This document shows positions 1 through 5,207 of a stretch of DNA of 5,493 nt, one piece after another. Origin of the DNA: Candidatus Omnitrophota bacterium (GTDB lineage Bacteria > Omnitrophota > Gorgyraeia > JACOVV01). Position numbers and translations under genes: made by a program. Position 1 is the first letter of the stretch. The number at the start of each line of letters is the position of its first letter. The stretch lies in assembly GCA_023248175.1 (NCBI GenBank), contig JAHFFC010000073.1, forward strand, positions 1 to 5,493, written 5' to 3'. The notes under the pieces were generated by a model. It had not been told where the DNA came from. It saw only the letters and a list, made by a program, of their open reading frames with translations, and searched no databases.

Positions 1-2
1 TT

Positions 3-977
3 GGTTTTCTTTTCCTTCCAGAACCGCCTCTTGAACGTATTCCGATTCCGGATTTTCGTACAGTCGGTAGTAGCGGGCATGTCGGGCGGCCGAGTCCGGA
101 CCTTCTGGATACTGTTTATATCTGCCAACAGAGACAGGAATGGTTCCGGGAGTTTGCACGAACCACAGGTGAAAAACCACTGACGTTTGTCGGTTCTGTA
201 AGCATGTCGAAGGAGATCGAGAAGACTGCGGCGAATATACGGCATGTGCTTGGATTTGATATCGAAAAGCGCCGCCAAATGCCGACATGGACAGTTGCAT
301 TGCGTCGTTTCATCGAAGAGGCGGATGCTCTTGGGATTTTGGTCATGGTGAGTGGTATCGTTGGAAGCAATACCCGGCGAAAACTTGACCCGCAGGAGTT
401 CCGTGGTTTTGCCCTATCGGATGACCTAGCACCGATTGTATTCATCAATGGTTCTGATACTAAAGCGGCCCAGATGTTCACGCTTGCCCACGAGTTGGTC
501 CATCTTTGGCTCGGACAGTCCGCAGTTTCCGATGCTCAAGCCGCGCAGATACCAGAGCATCAAGTCGAGCGCTGGTGTAACCTGGTTGCCGCTGAGCTTT
601 TGGTGCCGATTACCGTACTGAGAGAGGAATATCAAAAGGATAACCCGTTAACCGATGAAATCAACCGTCTGGCGCGGCATTTCAAAGTCAGCACGCTGGT
701 TATCTTGCGGCGGATTTATGATACCGGCGCCCTCACGAAAGAACAATTCAGGAATGCCTACCATGAAGAACTGGAGCGGTTGTCCCTTATTCCTTCGGGG
801 AAAGGCGGTGATTTTTACCTATCGCTCCCGGTGCGGGTCAGTAAATGCTTCGCCAAGGCGCTTATCATCAGTACACTCGAGGGGCAGACGCTCCATCGTG
901 ACGCATTGCATCTACTTGGATTTTCAAAACTTGAAACCTTCAAAAACCTTGGACGAAGCCTGGGGGTAGTTAAATGA
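3..977 (+). CDS. ImmA/IrrE-family zinc metallopeptidase, 5'-truncated by the window edge (presumed antitoxin/regulator)
   Basis: The frame is open from base 3 to the TGA at 975-977, giving 324 visible residues. The ATG at 204 is not the real start: the codons before it read as typical family sequence, including PEPPLERIPIPDFRT at residues 7-21. The start, and in this family often an N-terminal XRE helix-turn-helix, must lie left of the window. The zinc-peptidase motif HELVH is at residues 163-167 (489-503). It is followed by a second conserved helix, ERWCNLVAAELLVP (189-202), which supplies further active-site residues. The C-terminal part (about 268-324), with STLEGQTLHRDALHLLGF, matches the tail I know from ImmA-like proteins encoded beside DUF4411 toxins. 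The family includes IrrE/ImmA, which cleave repressor proteins. The 4-bp overlap with the PIN-like gene suggests that this is its antitoxin or regulator. Family assignment is firm; the antitoxin role is inferred. Confidence 0.9.
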   Translation, partial: GFLFLPEPPLERIPIPDFRTVGSSGHVGRPSPDLLDTVYICQQRQEWFREFARTTGEKPLTFVGSVSMSKEIEKTAANIRHVLGFDIEKRRQMPTWTVALRRFIEEADALGILVMVSGIVGSNTRRKLDPQEFRGFALSDDLAPIVFINGSDTKAAQMFTLAHELVHLWLGQSAVSDAQAAQIPEHQVERWCNLVAAELLVPITVLREEYQKDNPLTDEINRLARHFKVSTLVILRRIYDTGALTKEQFRNAYHEELERLSLIPSGKGGDFYLSLPVRVSKCFAKALIISTLEGQTLHRDALHLLGFSKLETFKNLGRSLGVVK

Positions 978-1480
978 TCTACTTACTCGATGCGAATGTA
1001 TTCATACAGGCGAAGAATCTCTATTATGGTCTCGATTTCTGTCCGGCATTCTGGGACTGGCTCATTGTGAATAATAAGGCAAAGCGAGTTTTTAGTATCG
1101 AAAAGGTCGAAGATGAACTTAACGCCGGAGCTGATGAACTTACTACTTGGGCATCACAGCGCGGACATGAATTTTTTCTTAAGCCAAACCCTGTGATCCT
1201 GCCTAAACTTAGTGAAGTGAGCAAGTGGGTGACAAGCCAAAATTACGAACCTGTCGCTGTGAATACGTTTTTGCAACTTGCCGATTACTATATTGTTGCT
1301 CACGCTCTCGCCCACGGCCATATAGTTGTGACGCACGAAATCATATCAGTCACAACAAAGAAGATAAAGATACCGAATGTTTGTATCGGACTTGGTATTA
1401 AGTGTATGACACCCTATGAAATGCTTCGTCACGAGCGAGCACGCTTTGTTCTTGGCCCGAGCAAGTTCCATGAACTTTGA
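974..1480 (+). CDS. DUF4411 PIN-like protein, presumed RNase toxin
   Basis: The 168-residue protein starts at an ATG that overlaps the upstream TGA (ATGA). A GGGGG stretch at 962-966 lies seven bases before it, so translation is probably coupled to the ImmA-like gene. The N-terminus MIYLLDANVFIQA carries the first PIN acidic residue (D6). The segment IEKVEDEL offers E46 or E48. LADYYIVAHALAHGHIVVTHE-type sequence places D104 and E122 in the remaining metal-binding positions. These acidic residues would hold Mg2+ or Mn2+ for RNA cleavage in the cytoplasm. The length fits DUF4411 proteins. A PIN-like gene directly after an ImmA/XRE gene is a recurrent predicted type II toxin-antitoxin layout. 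All core acidic residues are present and the frame is intact, so it is probably functional. The target RNA is unknown. Confidence 0.87.
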   Translation: MIYLLDANVFIQAKNLYYGLDFCPAFWDWLIVNNKAKRVFSIEKVEDELNAGADELTTWASQRGHEFFLKPNPVILPKLSEVSKWVTSQNYEPVAVNTFLQLADYYIVAHALAHGHIVVTHEIISVTTKKIKIPNVCIGLGIKCMTPYEMLRHERARFVLGPSKFHEL

Positions 1481-1516
1481 ATTGGGGGAGTACGTTTTGC
1501 TCGAAAAAGCATTGGC

Positions 1517-1633
1517 ATGACAGCCTTCAGAGGCACGTTTGCGGTCAATTTTGAACTGTCCGATTATATCGGCATTGGCAAATCGGTATCGCGGGGGGTT
1601 TGGGACGGCAAAACGAGTGGGGTGTTCGGGTAA
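1517..1633 (+). pseudogene. Remnant of a Cas6/RAMP-like CRISPR RNA endonuclease, C-terminal tail with a frameshift
   Basis: From the ATG at 1517 the frame encodes 38 residues: a stretch TFAVNFELSDYIGIGKSVSRG and then VWDGKTSGVFG and a stop at 1631-1633. Cas6 proteins end in a conserved glycine-rich loop of the form GhGxxxxxGhG that contains Lys or Arg. Here the first half, GIGKSVSRG, is in frame, but the following residues are wrong. Removing one G from the six-G run at 1593-1598 gives GIGKSVSRGFGTAKRV, a perfect loop. The FxxNFxLxDYIGIGKSVSRGFGT pattern is what I remember from the C-terminus of Cas6-type proteins. Only the last 30-40 residues of a protein normally over 200 residues long are present, because the DUF4411 gene occupies the space upstream. 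It cannot be active. An assembly error could explain the single-base shift but not the missing N-terminus. A different family with a similar loop is possible. Confidence 0.5.
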
Positions 1634-1653
1634 GAAACATTCTTCTACGTCTG

Positions 1654-1682
1654 TTGAAATTACATCTGATACGTGGGATACT
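1654..1682 (+). promoter_or_regulatory. Predicted sigma70-type promoter before the DUF433 ORF and downstream operon
   Basis: A TTGAAA -35 box (1654-1659) is followed by a 17-base spacer and a GATACT -10 box (1677-1682). A TG one base upstream of the -10 (1674-1675) gives an extended -10. Transcription would start near 1689, about 13 bases before the DUF433 start at 1702. It lies in the scar zone and is the only good promoter candidate I see ahead of the DUF2203-queD-queD-M23-ychF series. Confidence 0.45.
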
Positions 1683-1701
1683 ATAGATAGAGGTGAGTTT
1701 A

Positions 1702-1827
1702 ATGAGTCGAGATGACATTATTGCAGTTTCCAATGAAATTCAAGGAGGAATACCTGTATTCAAGGGAACAAGAATACCTGTTAGAACACTCATAGACTAT
1801 CTTGAAGGAGGTGATTATGAATCCTAA
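1702..1827 (+). pseudogene. Truncated DUF433-family antitoxin-like ORF (41 residues)
   Basis: The ATG at 1702 has a good Shine-Dalgarno sequence (GAGGTGA, 1690-1696). The 41 codons read through GGIPVFKGTRIPVRTLIDYL (residues 15-34), the unmistakable N-terminal core of DUF433. Members are normally about 70-80 residues long and continue after YLEGG/YLEAG with a helix of the type SLxEFLxxFP. Here the frame reads EGGDYES and stops at 1825-1827. The second half of the domain, which includes the rest of the presumed helix-turn-helix, is absent, and I could not find it in any other frame. No DUF5615 PIN-like toxin, the usual partner, is present. The last codons coincide with the ribosome binding site and first codons of the DUF2203 gene (11-bp overlap). 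It may persist as a translated leader peptide for the operon; otherwise it is a deletion remnant. Confidence 0.75.
1805..1816 (+). promoter_or_regulatory. Near-ideal ribosome binding site that sets the DUF2203 start
   Basis: AAGGAGGTGATT is almost the exact complement of the 16S rRNA 3' tail, with five bases between GGAGG and the ATG at 1817. It decides that ATG as the start over the in-frame TTG at 1802, which would sit inside the site. The same bases also encode EGGD of the truncated DUF433 ORF in another frame. Confidence 0.8.
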
Positions 1828-2221
1828 GATCTTTACCGCGGAGGAAGCAAAAACATTTCTGCCACAGGTTTCATCGGCTTTGGTTCAGCTCCAGGAAAAG
1901 AAACGACGAATTGATCTCAAGCAGGTCGAGATTGATTTAATGGAAATCGTTAATGTCGGTTCTGCTCCAGTGGCGGTAGGCGGCCGACAAAGGATTGATG
2001 AGAGAATGAGCGATCTCAATCGGCTCATCAGTGAATATACCGAACTTTTTGAAAAAATCGAGAGCTGGGGGCCGGTGGTCAAGGATGTGGATCAGGGATT
2101 GATTGATTTCTACCATGTCAAAGATCAGCAGTTGGTTTTTCTCTGTTGGAAACAAGGGGAAGCCCAGATTGGATACTGGCATGATCTGGAAAGTGGTTTT
2201 CAGGGACGACGGGTTTTGTGA
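1817..2221 (+). CDS. DUF2203 family protein of unknown function
   Basis: The protein has 134 residues from the ATG set by the ideal upstream ribosome binding site. The N-terminus KIFTAEEAKTFLPQV (4-18) and the C-terminus are diagnostic of DUF2203. VKDVDQGLIDF spans 88-98, followed by LCWKQGEAQIGYWHDL (109-124) and a GFQGR-containing end. Residues of about 20-80 are charged and helical and probably form a coiled-coil-like segment. There is no signal peptide or membrane segment, so it is probably cytoplasmic. The conserved C-terminal W, H, D and E residues could be a ligand or metal site, but no function is established to my knowledge. Its stop overlaps the GTG start of the first QueD paralogue by 4 bp (GTGA), which ties it to pterin chemistry by position only. 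Confidence 0.88.
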   Translation: MNPKIFTAEEAKTFLPQVSSALVQLQEKKRRIDLKQVEIDLMEIVNVGSAPVAVGGRQRIDERMSDLNRLISEYTELFEKIESWGPVVKDVDQGLIDFYHVKDQQLVFLCWKQGEAQIGYWHDLESGFQGRRVL

Positions 2222-2631
2222 AAGGGATCGTTTATCTCACTAAAAAAGTAGAATTTTCAGCCAGTCACCGCTACCACCAGCCTAAACTGAGCGTCGCACA
2301 AAATAAGCGTCTTTTCGGCAAATGTTTCTGGCCTCATGGACATGGGCATAATTATACTTTAGAGGTAACGATCCAGGGGCCGGTTGATCCGGTCAGCGGC
2401 ATGGTCATGAATATCAAGGAACTGAAACGGATTCTGCACCAAGTCGTTGAAAAATTTGATCATCATTTCCTCAACTTGGATCTGCCGGAGTTTAAGAAAG
2501 TAGTCCCGACAACTGAAAATATCGCCCGGATCATCTGGCAGATGATCCAGAAGCGATACCCCAAAATTTCGTTGTCACGAATTCGCCTCTGGGAGGGGAG
2601 CGGACTCTATGTCGAATACTACGGCGCCTGA
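2218..2631 (+). CDS. queD: QueD/PTPS-family 6-carboxy-tetrahydropterin synthase paralogue 1
   Basis: The family converts 7,8-dihydroneopterin triphosphate, made from GTP, to 6-carboxy- or 6-pyruvoyl-tetrahydropterin in the cytoplasm, feeding queuosine or pterin synthesis. The 137-residue protein starts at GTG 2218, the only start that keeps the N-terminal strand; the site before it (GACGGG) is weak, so it probably relies on coupling to DUF2203. Zinc ligands are H17 (FSASHRYH) and H42 and H44 (HGHGHNY). The catalytic cysteine C36 is in FGKCFWP. D81-H82 form the DHH motif, PTTEN spans 97-101, and E126 is the terminal glutamate. The usual ET..N near the C-terminus has become EGSG (126-129), a change at a substrate-contact region. 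The FGKC...GHGHNY layout resembles eukaryotic-type PTPS more than E. coli QueD, so the exact product is uncertain. No other queuosine genes are in the window. Confidence 0.87.
   Translation: MKGIVYLTKKVEFSASHRYHQPKLSVAQNKRLFGKCFWPHGHGHNYTLEVTIQGPVDPVSGMVMNIKELKRILHQVVEKFDHHFLNLDLPEFKKVVPTTENIARIIWQMIQKRYPKISLSRIRLWEGSGLYVEYYGA
2592..2600 (+). promoter_or_regulatory. Internal ribosome binding site for the second QueD paralogue
   Basis: GGAGGGGAG lies inside the end of the first paralogue, eight bases before the ATG at 2609. It supports that ATG as the start and a 23-bp overlap between the two genes. Confidence 0.65.
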
Positions 2632-3037
2632 CCCTATCCTGTTGACCCGGCGGTATCAATTTTGTTGCAGTCACCGTCTGCATAGCCCCCGCTTGTCAGC
2701 GGCTAGAAATCAGGAGCTTTATCAAGAGTGCAACAACCGATTTGGGCACGGACACGACTATGTTTTGGAGGTTACGTTTAAAGGAGAGATTGATCCCATA
2801 ACGGGGATGGGGGTCGAGTTGACGACAGTGGACAGAATTATTCAGCGGGAGGTCGTGGAACGTTATGACCACAAACACCTGAATTATGATGTGAAGGATT
2901 TTAAAGGGTTGGTTCCTACGGGTGAGAATATTCTGAGGGTCATCTGGGAACGACTCAGCGAAAAAGTTCACAAACGGAAAATTTACAAACTCAAACTGAT
3001 AGAAACAAGCAATAATTATTTTGAATACTACGGCTAA
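2609..3037 (+). CDS. queD: QueD/PTPS-family 6-carboxy-tetrahydropterin synthase paralogue 2
   Basis: The 142-residue protein is clearly homologous to the gene just before it but substantially diverged, with one small indel between the cysteine region and the DH motif. Zinc ligands are H22 (SHRLH), H47 and H49 (FGHGHDY). The presumed catalytic cysteine is C41, in YQECNN. D87-H88 lie in YDHKHLNYD and E132 in LIETSNN. Unlike paralogue 1, it keeps the ET.NN C-terminal motif but has PTGEN (103-107) instead of PTTEN and D50 where N is usual after the HGH. All residues needed for catalysis appear present. The first 12 residues form an extra N-terminal extension. It follows paralogue 1 with a 23-bp overlap and its own strong ribosome binding site. 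It could be a second pterin enzyme with another substrate, or a partner subunit of paralogue 1. Confidence 0.86.
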   Translation: MSNTTAPDPILLTRRYQFCCSHRLHSPRLSAARNQELYQECNNRFGHGHDYVLEVTFKGEIDPITGMGVELTTVDRIIQREVVERYDHKHLNYDVKDFKGLVPTGENILRVIWERLSEKVHKRKIYKLKLIETSNNYFEYYG

Positions 3038-3548
3038 GGTTTTTTTATCAATCTTGTGGGTTATCTTTGCAGGTGTTTTGGTCGCGGGGTTTGTCGGGTA
3101 TCCCTATTGGAACACGGTACCGTTTATCTCCCCAGTTTCCTATCACGGTGAACTTCCGATCAGGTCTGATGGTTACGGGAGCGGGGAATTTGGAAGCTGC
3201 CGCTCCGGAGGAAGAAGACATCGAGGGATCGATTTAGTGGGGGAAATTGGAGCACCGGTTTATGCGGTGCGGAGCGGGCGGGTTGTCAAGGCAGACTATC
3301 ACCCCGGCTACGGTAATTTCATTATCATTGATCATGGCAGGGATGAGGAAAGTCTCTACGCTCATCTCAAGGGAAAGGAAGTCAGGCGTGGCGACAGAGT
3401 GCATCAGGGAGAAGAAATAGGAATCATTGGTAAAACTGGAAATGCCCGGCGGCGCGCGATCCTGCCTCATCTGCATTTTGAATGGATTGAAAAGGGAGAG
3501 CCCGTGGATCCAACGAGCCTGGTAAAAGAAGGAAAGGTAAGGAGGTAA
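3021..3548 (+). CDS. Membrane-anchored M23 (LytM-type) metallopeptidase
   Basis: M23 enzymes cut peptide bridges in peptidoglycan outside the cytoplasmic membrane, using zinc. With the TTG start at 3021 the protein has 175 residues. About residues 7-26 form one hydrophobic segment (FLSILWVIFAGVLVAGFV), read as a signal anchor or uncleaved signal peptide. The M23 domain covers about 64-167. HRGID gives ligands H67 and D71. YGNFIIIDHG (97-106) precedes YAHL with H115. PHLHFE gives H150 and the third ligand H152. The active site is complete. No ribosome binding site is visible before 3021, and the gene overlaps the second QueD gene by 17 bp, so translation is probably coupled. TTG 3054 is an alternative start but would cut into the membrane segment. 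It lacks LysM and coiled-coil domains, so it is a minimal, short form. Confidence 0.87.
   Translation: MNTTAKVFLSILWVIFAGVLVAGFVGYPYWNTVPFISPVSYHGELPIRSDGYGSGEFGSCRSGGRRHRGIDLVGEIGAPVYAVRSGRVVKADYHPGYGNFIIIDHGRDEESLYAHLKGKEVRRGDRVHQGEEIGIIGKTGNARRRAILPHLHFEWIEKGEPVDPTSLVKEGKVRR
3538..3546 (+). promoter_or_regulatory. Strong ribosome binding site for ychF
   Basis: TAAGGAGGT matches the 16S rRNA tail and ends at the first base of the M23 stop codon, with four bases between GGAGG and the TTG at 3550. It supports the rare TTG as the true ychF start; no nearby ATG would keep the MGFxCGIVGLPNVGKS beginning of the family. Confidence 0.7.
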
Positions 3549-3549
3549 T

Positions 3550-4653
3550 TTGGGGTTCTCTTGCGGCATCGTGGGTCTTCCCAATGTGGGCAAGTCCACT
3601 CTCTTCAATGCCCTGACTACCAGTCATGTTCCTGCTGAGAATTTCCCTTTCTGCACAAAAGAGAAGAATGTCGGTATTGTCACTGTCCCTGACCCGCGGC
3701 TTCAACAGCTGGCGCCGTTTGCCCCAAAAGCGAAGATCGTTCCCACCACAATGGAGTTTGTAGACATTGCTGGTTTGGTCAAAGGAGCCAGTCAAGGAGA
3801 AGGGTTGGGAAATCAGTTTCTCGGGCATGTCGCAGAAGTGGAAGCCATTCTCCATCTGGTTCGTTGTTTTGAACAAGGCGACATTATTCATATCTATGGC
3901 TGTGTGGATCCGATCCGTGATATCGAAATTATCGAGACAGAGCTCATCTTACGGGATTTGGATATCCTACAGAAATGGCTTACCAAAAATGAGAAGGCGG
4001 CAAAAACTGAGTCGGGCAAGAGATTCAAAGAATCGGTTGGGCTAGCTGCAAAGTTTCTTGAGACTCTCAATCAGGGAATTCCCATGAGGAAAGTCCCTCT
4101 CTCTGAGGAAGAAAAGATCATTGCTGGAGAACTCCGTTTAGGAACGATTACTTCAAAACCTCTTTTTTATACTGCCAATGTTACAGAGACAGATCTCAAA
4201 AATTCTTCCAAGATCGTGCAAAATCTAGAAAAATGGTGCCGTGATCAAAGCGCCCCACTGATCAAAATCTCAAGCAAAATAGAAGCAGAGCTCTCCGAAT
4301 TGCCGCCGCAGGAGAGAGAGGGATTCATGAAAGAGTTAGACATTTCTATTTCAGGATTGGATCAGGTGATCAAGACCGGTTATGAATTTCTAGGACTGGT
4401 TACCTTCCTCACTTTTGGGGACAAAGAGATTCGGGCATGGACGATTTCAAAAGGGACCTACGCGGCTCAAGCCGCAGGTAAGATTCATAGCGACTTTGAG
4501 CGGGGATTCATTGCCGCAGAAACCGTCAGCTTTGACGACTTTATCGCTTGCGGCGGAGAACGGAGAGCTCGGGAACAGGGGAAAATACGTCTAGAAGGGA
4601 GAAACTACCTGGTGAAGGACGGGGATATCATTACGTTTCGGTTTAGTGTGTGA
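3550..4653 (+). CDS. ychF: Redox/ribosome-associated ATPase YchF (OLA1/Obg family)
   Basis: The 367-residue protein matches the family length of about 363. The Walker A/G1 motif GLPNVGKST is at 9-17, and the G3 motif DIAG at 72-75 continues as GLVKGASQGEGLGNQFL. The G4 position carries NVTE (210-213) in place of the NKxD of true GTPases, which is the YchF/OLA1 signature for ATP preference. H114 lies where the E. coli protein has its functional H114, and C35 (NFPFC) is also conserved. A charged helical insert covers about 130-200. The C-terminal TGS domain (about 283-367) includes AWTISKGTYAAQAAGKIHSDF-type sequence and a GDIITFRF ending. YchF binds ribosomes and modulates translation and oxidative stress responses in the cytoplasm. 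It starts one base after the M23 stop, and a strong ribosome binding site supports its TTG start. It is the last gene of the compact series. Confidence 0.96.
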   Translation: MGFSCGIVGLPNVGKSTLFNALTTSHVPAENFPFCTKEKNVGIVTVPDPRLQQLAPFAPKAKIVPTTMEFVDIAGLVKGASQGEGLGNQFLGHVAEVEAILHLVRCFEQGDIIHIYGCVDPIRDIEIIETELILRDLDILQKWLTKNEKAAKTESGKRFKESVGLAAKFLETLNQGIPMRKVPLSEEEKIIAGELRLGTITSKPLFYTANVTETDLKNSSKIVQNLEKWCRDQSAPLIKISSKIEAELSELPPQEREGFMKELDISISGLDQVIKTGYEFLGLVTFLTFGDKEIRAWTISKGTYAAQAAGKIHSDFERGFIAAETVSFDDFIACGGERRAREQGKIRLEGRNYLVKDGDIITFRFSV

Positions 4654-4677
4654 AAGAATGGCTGGGACATATTGAAT

Positions 4678-4706
4678 TTGAGTCAGTTCTTTAGATGTGG
4701 TAAATT
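4678..4706 (+). promoter_or_regulatory. Predicted sigma70-type promoter for the lipoprotein-DUF502 pair
   Basis: A TTGAGT -35 (4678-4683), a 17-base spacer and a TAAATT -10 (4701-4706) are preceded by TG at 4698-4699, an extended -10. The predicted start near 4713 leaves a leader of about 18 bases to the ATG at 4731. It sits in the 77-base gap after ychF, where no hairpin terminator is visible, so some read-through from ychF is possible. Confidence 0.45.
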
Positions 4707-4730
4707 GAACTCCAACGGGGGGATGTGCTG

Positions 4731-5207
4731 ATGAGAAAATTGGGTTACTTACATTGGATCAAGGGGATCTCTTTCATTTTATGGAGCTTACTAGCGGTGG
4801 GATGCTTCCAACAATCATCCACATCCAAAACAGAAGTTCAAAAACCTCAACCAGTACCAGCGGCAACGGTCAGAAATGAAGTGGTCGTTGCCGGAAATCC
4901 GATCACAGTGTCAACAGCTCCCGCGGAACCCATTGCCCAGCTAACGGAATTGACTTGGGGAAGGAAGTCATTGAGTGGGACAATGGATAAAGCTGCCAGA
5001 AACAAGGCAATCCAGCTGGCTCTGCGAAATGCCAACTTCTATTCGGGAGAACTCGATGGGAAAATCGGTCCCAGGACCAAGGAGGCCGTGAAAAAGTTTC
5101 AGGTGTCGAAGAATTTAACTGCGGACGGGATCGTTGGGGCAAGAACATGGACGGAACTGAAAGCCTATCTGCCACGGGAACAAACTAGCAATGACGACGA
5201 CTCCTAA
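4731..5207 (+). CDS. Peptidoglycan-binding lipoprotein (PG_binding_1 domain)
   Basis: I chose ATG 4731 (158 residues) because a G-run at 4717-4722 lies eight bases upstream; the in-frame GTG at 4725 would be too close to it. Residues 1-24 form a signal peptide with a basic start (MRK) and a hydrophobic core, ending in a lipobox-like AVGC with C25 as the lipidated cysteine. A low-complexity linker rich in Pro, Ala, Thr and Ser covers about 27-75. A single PG_binding_1 domain covers about 88-147. It shows two helices, the GELDGKIGPRTKEAVKKFQ loop-helix (106-124) and a repeat-like DGIVGARTW (132-140). No catalytic domain is present, so it probably tethers a membrane to the cell wall or targets partners there. 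The last residues are acidic (DDDS). It overlaps the DUF502 gene by 17 bp. Confidence 0.85.
   Translation: MRKLGYLHWIKGISFILWSLLAVGCFQQSSTSKTEVQKPQPVPAATVRNEVVVAGNPITVSTAPAEPIAQLTELTWGRKSLSGTMDKAARNKAIQLALRNANFYSGELDGKIGPRTKEAVKKFQVSKNLTADGIVGARTWTELKAYLPREQTSNDDDS

Larger units (their letters stand above)
1481..1816. other. Scar zone of gene remnants between the toxin-antitoxin pair and the conserved operon
   Basis: No full-length gene fits here on either strand. The stretch contains a frameshifted C-terminal piece of a Cas6-like protein (about 1517-1619), a promoter candidate (1654-1682) and the start of a DUF433 ORF that is cut short (1702-1827). Two unrelated gene fragments side by side, each missing a different end, point to past insertion and deletion. 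No direct or inverted terminal repeats, and no transposase fragment, were visible by eye. Confidence 0.6.
1817..4653 (+). other. Compact predicted operon DUF2203-queD-queD-M23-ychF
   Basis: Five same-strand genes are joined by overlaps of 4, 23 and 17 bp and a gap of 1 bp, with no internal promoter or terminator needed. Starts are ATG, GTG, ATG, TTG and TTG. The arrangement implies one transcript with coupled translation. The upstream control region is the scar zone, so the native promoter may have been replaced by the one at 1654-1682. Confidence 0.7.

Noticed and set aside
116..481. 121-codon open frame on the minus strand
   Set aside because: It lies wholly within the ImmA-like gene, whose frame has clear family motifs; the minus-strand translation has no recognisable domain.
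1470..1520. Short 16-codon frame from the ATG at 1470 ending at TGA 1518-1520
   Set aside because: It is too short, has no ribosome binding site and no recognisable similarity, and it overlaps the DUF4411 end.
1632..1644. AAGAA-ACA-TTCTT small hairpin considered as a terminator or operator
   Set aside because: The stem is only five A/T-rich pairs and no T-run follows; it is too weak to call.
1481..1830. Possible CRISPR array, prompted by the Cas6-like tail
   Set aside because: No repeated unit of 20-40 bases recurs anywhere in the window.
3040..3046. T7 run just after the second queD stop, considered as a terminator
   Set aside because: No hairpin precedes it, and it lies within the coding sequence of the M23 peptidase membrane segment.
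3424..3891. 155-codon open frame on the minus strand
   Set aside because: It is antisense to the end of the M23 gene and the start of ychF, both with complete conserved motifs; the translation looks random.
4654..4724. Possible terminator or riboswitch after ychF
   Set aside because: No stable stem-loop with a T-run and no known riboswitch core was seen; only a promoter candidate is supported.
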